From Brienomyrus brachyistius (taxonomy: Eukaryota > Chordata > Actinopteri > Osteoglossiformes > Mormyridae): a stretch of 64,000 nt of DNA. Within the stretch, counting starts at the first letter, position 1. Each line of letters opens with the position of its first letter. The position numbers were made by a program, and so were the translations under genes. The stretch lies in contig NC_064552.1 of assembly GCF_023856365.1 (NCBI RefSeq), positions 4,746,191 to 4,810,190 on the forward strand, given 5' to 3'. The notes below the pieces were generated by a model, which was not told where the DNA came from, made no database searches, and saw only the letters and a program-made list of their open reading frames with translations. Positions 1 to 13,209 of this stretch are shown here, one piece after another.

Positions 1-486
1 CTCTGGCTCTAATTGTGCTGCAGTTGATTTCAGTCTTCCTAGTGAACGCGAGAGCCCAGTAGCTTTGGGCGGACGTGGAGGTGCGGCTCCTCAGATTTCA
101 GCCTGCTTTTACTGTAAATAAAGATCAACAGATCAATACCGATATGTCTGCTAGCTAAAGCTGTTCCTACAAGCGATGAAGCTAATGGCCGCAGAGCAAC
201 AAAACGATAGGAGTGGTCTGACTTTGAAGTGATTACAGCATCTCACTGAGGTGCGGCCCTCTTGAGTCGTGATGCACTGCTTGGCAGGATCGCACGCCAA
301 AGAGTGTGCGGCAGGCCAAGGCAGTTCATGCTTGTCATTATTACTGTCATGTCTGTCAGACAGTTCTAGAAAGATTTGTAGTGAGCAGATTTACTACTAG
401 GTTCGGGCATAGTGTCATCAGCAAAACTGGTGATTTTTCCGTGATATTTTATATCGCATTAAAGCGTGTGTTTTTTTTCCACACAG
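1..486. other. shoc2 intron (partial)
   Basis: This sequence lies upstream of the first visible shoc2 exon and ends in a T-rich tract and a CACAG acceptor at 482-486. I see no coding similarity in it. The earlier shoc2 exons must lie to the left of the window. Confidence 0.7.
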
Positions 487-1334
<848 letters not shown>

Positions 1335-4300
1335 ACGTCCAATCCTGTGTCATACACTGTAAAGAAAGAAAAAAAAAAACAAAACCACACAGAAAAAAAA
1401 ACGATAAAGAAAACTAATGAAATGCATTATTGTTGTTAAAAGTATCTATCAGAGATAAAAAAAAAGGCAATTTTATTAAGACTGCATTATATGTTTCTGC
1501 TCATAGAGGAATCATAGCCATTTAGACCCCAGACCCCTCCAATCATGTGAAAAGAAAATTTGTCTAAATCTCCTTTGCCAAAATTGATAGGTGTATATTA
1601 AATAACCACGCGCTGACCTGGCAGTCTTTTAATATATAATCGGCATTGCCAACAGTTACCGTAATTAAAGATGGTTTTTAGAACAAGAATACAGTCATAT
1701 GCAAAAAAAAATAATAAAGTTAAAACCGTCATTCTGCTGCTGCTGCTGCCTCCATAACCTTTGGGTTGTTTTTTTTATCCCCTTCCTGATGTTTGTGTGT
1801 TAATTTTACATTTTTTAAAACGTTTCTGAGTTACTTTGCCTCTCATTGACTAGGGATTACTCTCTGTTATACTGTGCATTGGATCGAGTCTCAGCTCTTG
1901 GCATTAGAGGCTTTTAACGACGTGATTTCAGTGCCTCGCCCAGGAGAGAGAACCTACTGGTTGTTGACCAGTGAACGGTTCAGACGTTTATTAAAAGGTC
2001 TGTTATTTCCCTGCTGTTGTACTTCTGTCATGCATATTTCTTTCTTTTTTTTGGCTAAATAATTTTGCGGAGTTTATACAACAGAAATGGACTCTATTAA
2101 AACGTAATATATTAATAAATAAGAATGCAAATTTTACAAAGGCATGATTTGTCGCCAAAAAACAATCTGCAAAAACGAAACCAAGCGTAAACTGGTAAAC
2201 TGGTAGGTCGCAATCAAGTTTAATCTGGTCAGTTTTCCTGTTCAATCAGATGGTTACCTATTTACTTAATGGCAGTTTTTTTCTGGTTGATTGCATTGAG
2301 GTCTGCAACGGTAAATTCTAGAGTGTTTTTGTGGCGGGGGGGATGGTGGTGGTAATATTTTGATAATAGGAGGAGGGGGAAAAAAAACCGCAGTCATTTC
2401 TACATGCGTGTTGACCTGCGTGCAATTCAGTTTTCACGATGTTTACGTTTCGCTATATCTTCAGTGTTGGGCTTCTGTTACTGTCAGTCATTATGATGAA
2501 AACATTGGATAAACATACCAGGTCATCGTGATGGTGACGCGTTTTATTTTTATTATGTTTAAAATACGTTATGCCAAAAACCTGCTTTTGATGTTTTTGA
2601 CAGTCCTGGGGGCTCCGGCGTCCCTACAGAGGGAGTGTAAAATACGTTTTGATTGTGTTCATTGAGATTTATAGCTTAACAGTGTAATATCTATCAACAG
2701 ATTTGAAATTTTAGGTGTGTATTATTTTATTTTATTTTTTTTTATAAACCCAACACTGTCCCACAATGCTGCTGATTTTTATGCACTTTTTAATTGTAAC
2801 GGCATCTTCTTTGAAGCTTCTCTTGAGAGAATATTTCTTTTACCAGTTATACTTTAGTAGCGTTAGTTCCTCCATTGTATTTTTGAGCAACTTAAAATTT
2901 CATTAAAAAAAATTCTCTGCAGAGCGTAATTTAAATATTTAGGCTGTGAGCTTATCAAACCTTCCTCAAACATACACTTAAACTAAGTTCTGTAAATGAC
3001 ATTGGTAATATACATCCAAATGAACAGGAGTACCCATATTTTACTGCAAGTACCACAGTCAAAGATTGTTGTAGTAATGCCATTCAGACCCCATGATGGA
3101 GCCAAATTTAAATCGATGATTATTTTTTCTCCAACTGATAGATTTGTCTACAGTTAGTATTACACCAGGTGACCGACGCAAACTTAGGGGGATTAGTACA
3201 TCTTGAGGTGTGTTCTGTCTCAGGATTATCAATCATTTTTTAAAATCTGAATTTTTTTAGTCTAATTTTTGGCAGTGGCTAACATTTTGGGTGCCACCTG
3301 ACAGTGGGCAGGCTTTTGGCGGGACAAAGGTGCGAGAGTGCCCCCCTCTGGTGAGGGAGGGGGTAGCAAGGGTGATTGGGGGTGGGGGGGGGGGGGGTGG
3401 CAAGATGGATTGCTGCTCTATTCTACCAGCAGAAGTTGTTGCTGCTTCACAAACTCTTGAAATATTGCTGTAAGAGGTGGGAAAACAGATGGAGAGGGAG
3501 AGAGACTCGCCCTGTAACGATCCACAGAGAAATGGAGTCTCCATTTCCGTGGTGCTCACAGATCAAACCGTTTCCACCTACAGGACAAACAAGGCGTGCA
3601 CTTCGGCCTAACAGTTACCGTCAGAATTAAAATGGTTTTTAAAAAGGGCTTTCTCTGTTCATGCTTAACAATACACAGAAAATAAGTGGAGTGGTGCATT
3701 CCTGGTTTAAAATAAATGCTTTGAGGCTGGGGTTTGGCGTCACTTGTTAATGGGGGAAAATAATGTGAGAGACCTTCTGTGGAGCATCTGCTCTGGCAAA
3801 AACCCCGCGAGAAAAATCTGTGGGACGACGACTGGCTGGGCGGCGAAAAAAGCATTTATCAGAAACCAGGAACGTAAATTTAAATGTGCTTTTAAAGATG
3901 TTAAGTCCTTTTTGCTAGGGCTGTCATTTTTGACCCTTATCTGATGTGCTTTTTTATGATTTTATATTGTTCTGGTGCATCCATATGACTGGGGGCTTAG
4001 AATATTGTTTATTTTTCTATTGTCTGTTCTAGGTCATTAGGATGTTAGTCTATGAATCAAGGTATTTTTTTTTAACTAGAAATGTCTGGTCCTCTCGTGT
4101 TGCTATGTTGTATAGGAAAGGAGCATGTTTAATTTTTTTAAAACCATGTTTTCGGTCAGAGGATGGTTAAAAAAAAGAGATGTTGCTATTTGCTATCTGC
4201 AAAATGTTCCTTTTGATGTTTTGAAAGTATCACGCATCGTTCGGCAGTGCAGAGCCTACCTGCCTTAACGGTAAACCATTTAGTTTACGGCGTCACTCTC

Positions 4301-6819
4301 CCTTTCGTTTACTCACTCCAGCACCATTTAGCCACCACCTGTAATCTCTCCTTTCCCTTGGTCCGTTTTTTTTTTTACGTGAGCTAACGTAAGCGGATGC
4401 CGAGTCAATGCTCAGATGCGAATCCTGCGGTTCTGACGAACGTTCAGTTGCCTTCTGTCTCATGTACATCGCATTTCTGTTGTATAACTTTTGCTTAACT
4501 TAGTACCTTTTTTTTTTGTGTGTGTGTGTGTCTTCGGCACAAATATTTTTAAACAGATGGACAGGAAAACTATCAATGAGCAGGTGCGTAATGAGTCAGA
4601 AGGAAAGGATTTTTCCAGAATAGAAGCAGGCCACCCTAGTGTAATTCTTTATGGGTCTTTATGCACGTAGTACAACTTGGGTTATCTATTTTTTTTTAAT
4701 TCTTTTTAAATAAAATGAACAAATACTTCAGAAGTCCGATATACGAATAACATGCACAGGCCCCAAGAATTCAGTACATCCAGGAATTCCTGGTTTACAT
4801 GAAGTGCAGGCCGGATTACCTCGTCACAGATCTGCATTGCTGTTTTCAGTAGGCGCTTTATTGTTTAGCTGTAAGATATCGATTAAATTAAATTGTGAAT
4901 AATTTTAAACACCAGTATGAAATGAAGATGACATTTAAAACATGCCTTTATTATGTACGGGGTAATTCTTAAATGTTTACTTATTGATGAATGTCAAGAC
5001 TATGGACTCAATCTGCCCTGTATGAATAAATACTGATAAACACACACGTTCACACCCACACACACACACACACGGTAACCCAGTTATTTCTTGTTTTTCG
5101 GCTTTGCAAGTAAATTAAATGGTCGTGTTTGCCAATGATCCATGTGTACAAAATCTTTTAATTGTAATAAAACTATAAATATTTACTAAGTTTTAAGTTA
5201 TGTGAAATGTTGTATCGTGTTCCAGACATCACTTTTAGCAAACAGTACTGCAAAACGAAAATAATGAAATATCAGTCTGTTGCTTCCATTAAGGTCTTTT
5301 TTTTTATCTTTCTTGTTGTGTTGCTTTAATTTTTACTGTACAAATACAGGAGCAACATTTCGCCAAGGATTTGACTTAGAATACGAGTAATTTGCAACAA
5401 TTTGCACATATGAAATGCATTGAGGGACATCCAGGCCCCGGGGATTTAAAAGCCCCACCCCCAACTAAATTTATCAAATGAACGTGGATTTTGGCTCCTC
5501 CTCCTACCTGAATCCAGTCACATCTCGGACCACTGGAGGCCTCGTATAAATATTCAGATAATATGGTATTTTTTGCGCGTTCAGTCCCAACCTGCCAGTC
5601 GCCCTTTGACAGAAACTTCCTGGGCTGTTTCTGAAGTCTAAAGAGAAAAAAAACAAACTCTGACTGAATTCCTTTCCCCGTTTTCAGACATAGTGCTGTG
5701 CCTTTTAATATGTTCAGACTTGAGCTGTTCTCTGAAGTTTTTCTTTCTTTTTTTGTACTTAGACAAAAAAAAAGCAGATTAGCAGTGATGTCAAAGTGTA
5801 AACTTTATTTTAAATCTCTGATGTTTGTACCCTTGTCATGCCCTGCACAATGCTTTTTTTAAAATCTTTATTTTGGAGATTAATCCCACAACGATACATG
5901 TTGAAAAGCTCTGGAAATGTATAATTGTACTTTTAATCCAATTAATTGTAATGTTCAGTTTGTGTTACTTCAATATAAAAAGATAATTGCCTTGTCTAGA
6001 TTTTACAAGTGATCTTTCATGGATGCCTTCATTGCTCTGCACTGTACAGTCATTTTATATAATCACAGCCATATCTGATCATCTTAAATTTAGTTTATAT
6101 GGAATGTTTCTCCATTCAGCAAAATGCAAATGTGTGTCTAGTTTTACAGCAGTTAAATTTTTTTCTGCTAAAGCAGCTTGAATAATTTGTATTACAAGCA
6201 GTTTTCTTGATATTTGTAATGACATAACACTTACGGACTTGGAGGGGGCCCCTGGACTCCTGGGCACTTGCTCTCCAGCTTGTAGAATTTACACACCTTT
6301 GATTGCTGGTTTGCTTTGTGGTTCCAGAGACACTTTTACTGAATTTCCTGTGTATGTTGGAATGCATTTTGACCGAGTTGCAATTTGAATGGCTGACATC
6401 TGCATTAATGCAGAATGTACCATTTCCACGCCACTATAAATCGTCATACGTCAACTTGAAAAGCGACTATAGATACCAACCCATGCAGAAACAGGAAAAT
6501 AAACGTTACTAGTACTTCACATGGATTTTGCAGTCTTTACGAACATTTAGACCTCTCTACGTAAGAATCAGAAAGCTTTCAGCTATAAAAATCAACTTCC
6601 ATCAACTGTACACTATGTCCCTGTTTGAGCAACGAATTGCATTCATACCTGTGATTTATTTACCCACAATATAATTAGGCTAGCTAATTATTCAGGTGTT
6701 ATCGTACGTTTATCCATTTTGTGATGGATAGAGAAATACATTATACTGAAACATATATGAGAGCACATTGATGCCAGGTGAACTGTTTAAAATTTTAAGG
6801 GATTTAACCAAGGAAGGCA
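1335..6819 (+). other. shoc2 3' UTR and AT-rich flank
   Basis: This is AT-rich, unique-looking sequence with no convincing ORF. AATAAA hexamers that could end the shoc2 message occur at 1713-1718 and about 5165-5170; I cannot tell which is used. A short CA repeat lies at about 5039-5073, a G run at 3384-3397 and a CTG run near 1735. Confidence 0.5.
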
Positions 6820-7405
6820 GTAAGAAGGGGGGGTGGCGTAGCGGTTAGCGCTGTTGCCTCACACTACGGTAAATGCTGCAGCTCAGACCAGGGTTCAAGT
6901 CTTGATTATTCTAGCTATCTTCCTTATCTATGGATAACAGAAATATTCACTTAGGTCTGTGGTAGCTCCATGTTGTGATCGCAGTAGCTCCAGTTTGAAT
7001 CTGGGTTAAGCTAGCGTGTTATAATAGGTTGTGGATGATTCTTCTAGACTAAACTGTAGAAATTTTGGGATAACAGTAAGTTACTTACTACTGCCTACTT
7101 ACCTGTATTTACTCTTTTTGTCTATCTAGTTACTTACTTACCTACTTATTTGCCTTCCTGTCTGTTGACGCCCTACGTACCCATCAGTTCTGTTTTTGCA
7201 GGATGCCAATGTCCCACCACCAGCTTCCCTACATACAGCTGGGGATGCCAGGGTGGGACTCGAACCCTAGTCCCAGTTGCAGCATCTGCCTTGGCGTGAG
7301 GCAACAGCGCTAACAACTATGCCATCGCGCCGCCCCCCCTTCCCTAGCACCTAGGTCAATATGTTCTGAGGTAGGTGTTAGGGTCAATATGTTCTCACAT
7401 ACGTT
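6820..7405. repeat. Composite repeat with inverted tRNA-like ends, copy 1
   Basis: The left end reads GGTGGCGTAGCGGTTAGCG (A-box-like), followed by GGGTTCAAGTC (B-box-like), as in tRNA-derived SINEs. The right end (about 7255-7345) carries the same module on the opposite strand (GTGAGGCAACAGCGCTAAC, then CGCCGCCCCCCC). The middle holds TTACTTACT/CTACC/CTGTCTG low-complexity sequence. The flank GTCAATATGTTCTGA follows and is also present after copy 2. Confidence 0.75.
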
Positions 7406-7424
7406 TACGGGTAGGTACTGGAAG

Positions 7425-8030
7425 GGTGGCAGAGCGGTGGCATGGTGGTTAGCGCCGTTCCCTCACGGTACGGCAAATGCTGCAACTTGGACCAGGGTTC
7501 GAGTCTTAATTTAGCTATCTGTCATCTATTATTTTGCTTTCGTTACCTGCGGTAGCTCACTGTGATTGTATGGTGGCTAATGCTCTGTGTTGTGATCATG
7601 GTAGCTCTGGTTCGAATCTGGATTAAGGTAGTGTGTTATAGAAAGTTGAGTTGTGGATGATTCTTCTAGACTAAATAACCATAGAAATTTTGGGATAACA
7701 GTAAGTTACTTACTACTGCTTACTTACTCTTTTTGTCTGCCTAGTTACGTACTTACCTACCTACCTACCTACCTTACCTTCCTGTCTGTCTGTCTGTCTA
7801 GTACTTGCCTACCTATCGATGCCAGTTTGCCTACTGTGGGTCTTACCTGGGTCCGTCCTTCACTTGCGGATCAGGATGCCAACGTACCTACTTGACAGCC
7901 TAGGGTGGGACTTGAATCCTAGTCACAGTTGTGGGCTTTGTCTTGCCGTGAGGCAACAGTGCTAAGAACTACACCATCGGGCTGCCCCCCTCCCTAGCAC
8001 CTTAGGGTCAATATGTTCTGACATACGTTT
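7425..8030. repeat. Composite repeat with inverted tRNA-like ends, copy 2
   Basis: This is a diverged direct copy of the preceding unit. Left-end landmarks are offset by about 604 bp (GGGTTC at 6891 and 7495). Right-end landmarks are offset by about 652 bp (GGGTGGGACT at 7251 and 7903) because the internal CTAC/CTGT microsatellite is longer here. It ends in the same flank with GGGTCAATATGTTCTGACAT. This indicates a tandem duplication that included the flank. Confidence 0.75.
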
Positions 8031-9028
8031 CAGTATTACTGAAGTCCAAGTACATATAATTGTGGTAAGCTTACCCGAGTTATGAATATACTGTACGTGA
8101 TTTCTCACCAATGACTATTTCACGACAAAATGCCAACCTTTACATTGTTTACTAAATAGAATCGTAGTCATGTTGGGGAAAAGAGCTTATTTTTAATTAA
8201 TATAAACAAACAGTTGTCTGGTCTTTACACCGTGACTTTTTAAGAGTAAATCAAAAAGTCAAACAGTGAAATAGCAATTAGAAGTCAGCCTAAAGTATTA
8301 ATTGAATTTGTAGTTTGAAATTCACCTCTGACATTGTTCAAAGTACAATTTATATAACCCTTGGTGAAATTTCCACGCCTAAATCCAGAAGCCCTTATTT
8401 AGTACGTTGTACAAACTTATCTGAACTATGCATTATCGGTTGTGGAGGACCGCTACATGTTTTCAAGCAGAATAGGAATTATTGGTGCGCTACCTATACT
8501 GGCCAATAGGCGTCACTAAATCCTCGCTGTGCCTTTACTATTCGGGGCGAAATTTACCCCTTAGAATAGAATAGAATCATACGGACAAACATGACTATTA
8601 TGTTTACCAAATTATGGTTCGACCTGCATCCCGTGGTCACGCATATTGTAATCATTAAAAATATTTCAGCCTATACTATTTTCAGTCAAAAACCATTTTA
8701 AAACTGTGCGACTCGTACATTTTTCACAATGCTGTTCGATGCATGTAATACCCGGAAATAAGTAACTCACTGTTATTTAATTAGCTAATTAAATTACATT
8801 TTGCTTCTGATATGTTTCTCTGTCAGGAAGAAAAAATTGGCTTGAGAGCGAAACTGCCCAAGAGTGGGAAATGTGTGTCCTGTAAAGACAAGCGAGCGCA
8901 GGACCGGGAAGCGCTGCAGAGATAAGATTCAATATTGACCAAATAAGTTTTTATAGGCATCCACGTGGGCTTGGACCCAGTCCAGAGCTCTGGGGCTGGG
9001 TGCTAAGCAACGCTGTCAAGCCCGTTGT
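8031..9028 (+). other. adra2a upstream region
   Basis: This is unique sequence with no gene seen. The last ~150 bp before the TATA box are richer in GC. It probably holds proximal adra2a regulatory DNA, but no specific site was assigned. Confidence 0.4.
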
Positions 9029-9036
9029 TATAAAGG
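9029..9036 (+). promoter_or_regulatory. TATA box of adra2a
   Basis: TATAAAGG stands in a GC-richer context about 530 bp upstream of the adra2a ATG. Transcription would be expected to start near 9058-9065. The 5' UTR to 9561 contains upstream ATGs, including a 95-codon uORF at 9095-9382. Confidence 0.6.
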
Positions 9037-9561
9037 AGCGGAGTTGTAAAGCCACTCTTCACTGCGAGCAGATCTGCTGTAATAGAGTTAGTGCGTGAGA
9101 AGCAGGTATACGGTTATTAACTCTGCGGGGAGGAGTGAGCCCGTATACTGCGCGTCAGTCCACGCCTCCAGACGATCTGCTAGGAAGCCTGCAAGCTTGC
9201 AGTCTCTCTTCAATAAATGTACAAAATACACACTATGTATATATATTTTTAAGAAAGTTACTATTCTCCAAAGGACTTCTATGACAGCAGAAGTCAGTCA
9301 AGGTAAGATCGCAGTTTTCTTTATGCCAGACAGCAAAAAAAAAAAGAACTTTAATGGCATGAAATACCGTTGTTATGGCTGATCGGAGAGTATCTGTAGT
9401 AGGAAAAAGAAAATATTCTAATTTCTTATATGTGCTCTTGCTTACACACTTAGATGAATCGACCGGTCAAGACTGCTGTAAATGTAATACCGGAGGACAA
9501 TGACATAAGAAATGCACGAGAATTAGTTTCCAGTGTCTATGCAACGTGCACCAGCGCGTAA

Positions 9562-10755
9562 ATGGGGGCGTCACAGGAGTCTGAAGAGACCTTTCAGATG
9601 TTCTGCGAGAACTCCACCAACGCAACTTTGCCCATCCATATTTCAGTACCCCTAACAATATCCGTGGGAATGCTTATTCTCTTGATATTATTTGGCAATG
9701 TTCTTGTTATAATAGCAGTATTTACTAGCCGGGCCTTAAGGGCTCCTCAGAACTTGTTTTTGGTATCTCTTGCATCGGCAGACATCCTGGTGGCTACTTT
9801 AGTCATGCCCTTCTCGCTGGCTTATGAGCTCATGGGCAGCTGGTACTTCGGAAAAGTTTGGTGCAAAATTTACCAGGCCCTGGACGTTCTCTTTTGCACG
9901 GCGTCTATCGCCCACCTTTGCGCTATTAGTCTGGACAGGTACTGGTCAATAACCAAAGCCATTAAGTACAACCTGAAGCGTACCCCCAGACGGATAAAGT
10001 GCATCATTCTCATTGTTTGGATAATCTCCGTAATTATAAGTTTGCCTGCTTTGATTATGCACAAGGAGTTTGGCGTCGACGGCGAGCAATGTCATATCAG
10101 CCAGGAAAAGTGGTACATGATCTCTTCCAGCATCGGCTCATTCTTTGTACCTTGCATGATTATGGTTCCGGTTTACATTCGCATTTACCAGATTGCCAAA
10201 AAAAGAACCAGAGTCCCTCCACGGAAAAGCAAAAAGAGTGACCAGAAGCAGGACGACCCAGACGAAAAATTACACCGGGAGAAGGAAGCAGAGGGAGACG
10301 AGAAAAACAATAAGGGTGAAATCAATGGGATTGACATGGAAGAGTCGTCGTCTTCTGACCACGACGTTAAAAATCCCTGTTCGGCGAAGAAAGGAAAAGG
10401 TAAAAACAAACTGAGCCGAATCAAACCGGGAGATGCCATCATTAAAAAAGCCGACCGGCAGAATACCAACGGCAGCAGGTGGAAAGGACGCCAGAACAGG
10501 GAGAAAAGGTTTACATTCGTGCTGGCGGTGGTGGTGGGAGTGTTTGTCATCTGCTGGTTTCCCTTCTTTTTCACATACACGCTGCTTGCCGTATGTACGA
10601 CCTGCTGCGTTCCCGAGAAGCTCTTCAAATTCTTCTTTTGGTTCGGCTACTGCAACAGTTCACTGAATCCAATGATATACACTATATTTAACAACGACTT
10701 TAGGAGGGCTTTTAAAAAGATTCTGTGTAAAGGTGAGAAGAAGCGGATTGTTTGA
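9562..10755 (+). CDS. adra2a: alpha-2A adrenergic receptor, single exon
   Basis: This plasma-membrane class A GPCR binds noradrenaline/adrenaline and signals through Gi/o, acting as a presynaptic autoreceptor (family knowledge). The 397-residue ORF is intronless, as expected. It shows N-glycosylation sites NST/NAT at 17-22; TM1 with GNVLVI (45-50); Asp108 in TM3, the amine-binding position; C101/C177, the likely disulfide; DRY at 125-127; serines in TM5 (188-193); a charged third loop with EESSSSDH (260-267), the GRK-phosphorylation cluster diagnostic of the 2A subtype; CWFPFF in TM6; NPMIY at 369-373; and palmitoylation Cys389 before the RIV terminus. Human ADRA2A is longer (450 aa), mainly because of its third loop. 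The start MGASQ parallels human MGSLQ. The residue matching human Cys201 is Ser190. The subtype call rests on the EESSSSDH cluster, the C-terminus and the shoc2 neighbour. Confidence 0.97.
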   Translation: MGASQESEETFQMFCENSTNATLPIHISVPLTISVGMLILLILFGNVLVIIAVFTSRALRAPQNLFLVSLASADILVATLVMPFSLAYELMGSWYFGKVWCKIYQALDVLFCTASIAHLCAISLDRYWSITKAIKYNLKRTPRRIKCIILIVWIISVIISLPALIMHKEFGVDGEQCHISQEKWYMISSSIGSFFVPCMIMVPVYIRIYQIAKKRTRVPPRKSKKSDQKQDDPDEKLHREKEAEGDEKNNKGEINGIDMEESSSSDHDVKNPCSAKKGKGKNKLSRIKPGDAIIKKADRQNTNGSRWKGRQNREKRFTFVLAVVVGVFVICWFPFFFTYTLLAVCTTCCVPEKLFKFFFWFGYCNSSLNPMIYTIFNNDFRRAFKKILCKGEKKRIV

Positions 10756-11160
10756 TACGCACGTGTTTTTTTGCTCCATTCTATTTCGCTATGAATGATG
10801 CATTTCAATTCACGCACTATGTCAGGTACCGTCTTATAATACGCATACATGTACTGACAGGTCATTTTTATTTGCAATAAGCCCGTTTAACAATTGCGGC
10901 TAGTTTGTATAAATTATGTAACATATGTGTCTAAAATGTTCATTTTAAATGTACGTGAATAATATGCGCGTTTTATTGGCCGTGTGCTATGTTGCGGGCT
11001 CAACTTACGTATATCAAAATGTTTCAAATATATTTCTGTTTATAAATGTTTATCTCCTTAACTATAAGTTTTTATACATTTGTTTTAATTGGTATTGGTG
11101 TGGTGTTTCGTTTTATATGAATATTCTGTTGTAACAGGGACACTTGAAGGTAAATAAATA
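10756..11160 (+). other. adra2a 3' UTR
   Basis: This AT-rich non-coding sequence ends at an AATAAA at 11153-11158, the likeliest adra2a poly(A) signal. No other gene is seen. Confidence 0.55.
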
Positions 11161-12727
11161 TTTCAACAAGTGTGATTTTGTAGACTGGGTGATTATATAG
11201 GCTTCTATGACTTCTGGCCTACTTGTTTCAAGCCCCCCCCCCCCAGCCCGAAATTTGTCACGGTATTGGATAGCTGAATATTCTGCTCCATTAATCAAAC
11301 ATGGTATTATAATTACGAACTGCGTTATTTGCGCTTTAACGCCAGTGACAAAAATTAATTCGGCGCTAATGGGTGAAGGGCGTGATTATGGGAATGACAA
11401 CGAAAAGGTTATGCAAATCTGATGTTTTGTCCAACACTCAAAACTAATATTTGCCCAGACAGCAAACAAATAATGAATGGCGTGAAAACTTAAGGTAAAC
11501 TACAGATGATCAAATAAGGACGTAGACTTGAACCTGTCAGACCTGAACACCAGGCTTTGGCTGAACACTCCAAATACTGAGGCTGGCTCCGCATGTTATT
11601 GCAACCAGTAAAGCACGACAAACTGACGAAAATGGTGTAAATATTATTGATAGGATGGCAATTGCGGAAAAGTGATGCTGGCATATATACACAATCATTC
11701 CTGTCAACATCAAGCAATATTGTAAAGGCATTCAAAACAGATTTAAAACAATATATTATTATTAGTATTTGCAGTTTTCAGTGTCAGGGTTATAGTAATT
11801 CTTGTGTATATACCTGCACCCAAATATTTAGCTTTTTTTCCGCCCAATTTACCTGGTATCAAGGACACGTGACCATTCCAGGTTACCCATCGTAATTAGC
11901 AAATCAAACTTGAAAACGTTTTAAAAATATTTTCCTACTACTGACTTTCATTAAATAAACAAAATGTTTAATTTTAGGTCGTGGCGAATTAAAAGACAAT
12001 AAAATCTAAAGTTAGCCTCAGCACTGAAGACCATTATGGAAACCTCCTGGTTTTGGTTAATTTTGTTCAAATTGCTGTATTTTCATGGGAACTCTGTGTT
12101 ATTTTGTACAGTTTTTTCTCTAAGCATTTTTTTGGGTATGAAATGCTAAGTGGAGTTAAAAATTTCGAAAAGCAGCAAAGGTCAAACATTTTAATGGCAT
12201 CTCACCAACACAAACAGACGTGGTCTCACTTTAACAAACACAAAACACTGAGAGAACCATTTAAACCCGCATGCAGTTCAGGATAATATTTTTCATTTTA
12301 CTCACTCGGAGAGACACATAGACACATTTGTTCTCCAGTTGCTTTTTAAGCAATGCAGTGTGCCTAATGGAGGAGTTTTGGGCCAAGACATTTCTCAACT
12401 GAAATGAAGAGTTAAGGCTGAAATGTCTCTGGCCTGCATTTCAGTGAAAATAACATGACTCATTTAAGACAAACCTGCACCTGCTTTGAACTCATCCACA
12501 GCATTGTCACAGATTGTGTCAATCCCAGGAGGCACAGTGTGCGAGGCAGAGCTCAACATGGTCAGGACGCCAGTCCATCACTGAGCACTCTCATATCAAT
12601 GACCTGTGGCACAATTACAGTTCTCACACATGACATTGGGCACTGAAATAGAGAATGAGATTACTGTGCACTGTCAGACACTGCCTAACACAACCAGTTA
12701 ACCAATCCATGCTTAACAAGTCATTAT
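11161..12727. other. Intergenic, nothing recognised
   Basis: This sequence contains a C run at about 11237-11246 and no ORF with family similarity. Confidence 0.5.
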
Positions 12728-13209
12728 AACACTACATAAACATGCATACCAAGACTTTCTGGACAATTCTATCCTTCCAACTTTGTGGGAGCAGTCTGCG
12801 GAAGGTCCTTTTCTGTTCCAGCATGACTGTGCCCCAGTGCACAAAGCAAGGTCCATAAAGACATGGTTGGGTAAGTTTGGTGTGGAAGAACTTGACTGGA
12901 CCCACACAGAGCCCTGACCTCAACCCCATCAAACACCTTTGGGATCAACTAGAACAGAGACTGCAAGGCAGGCCTTCACATCCAGCATCAGTGCCTGACC
13001 TCACAAATGCTATTCCAGATGAATGGGCAAAAATTCCGACATACTCTAAAATCCTGTGCAAACTTTTCCCAGAAGAGTGGCAGCTGTTACAGCTGCAAAG
13101 GGAGGGACTGACTCCATATTGATGCCTATGGATTTAGAATGGGATGCCATAAAAGTTCCTGTGGGTGTAATGGCCAGGTGTCCCAGTACTTTTGTAAGGT
13201 GTAGTGTTC
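12728..13209 (+). mobile_element. Decayed Tc1/mariner transposon, 3' part of transposase
   Basis: Broken reading frames carry Tc1-type transposase segments: FLFQHDCAPVHKARSIKTWL in one frame, QSPDLNPIKHLWDQLEQRL (the conserved DDE-region motif) near 12912, and FPRRVAAVTAAKGG near 13065. Stops and frameshifts separate them, so the gene is dead. The right end (about 13170-13209) reads GTGTCCCAGTACTTTTGTAAGG then TGTAGTG, typical of a Tc1 terminal repeat. The left side keeps only a short ACACTACA match at about 12729. About the first two thirds of the element are missing. Confidence 0.85.

Noticed and set aside
6841..6905. tRNA gene
   Set aside because: A- and B-box-like blocks exist, but they belong to the SINE-type repeat repeated at 7440 and inverted at both right ends. 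No cloverleaf with a proper anticodon arm is evident.
10185..10628. 147-codon antisense frame
   Set aside because: It is a shadow of the adra2a third-loop and TM6 coding region on the opposite strand.
12877..13122. Possible host gene with an 81-codon frame
   Set aside because: Its sequence is the C-terminal part of a Tc1 transposase, flanked by frameshifts and a Tc1 terminal repeat.
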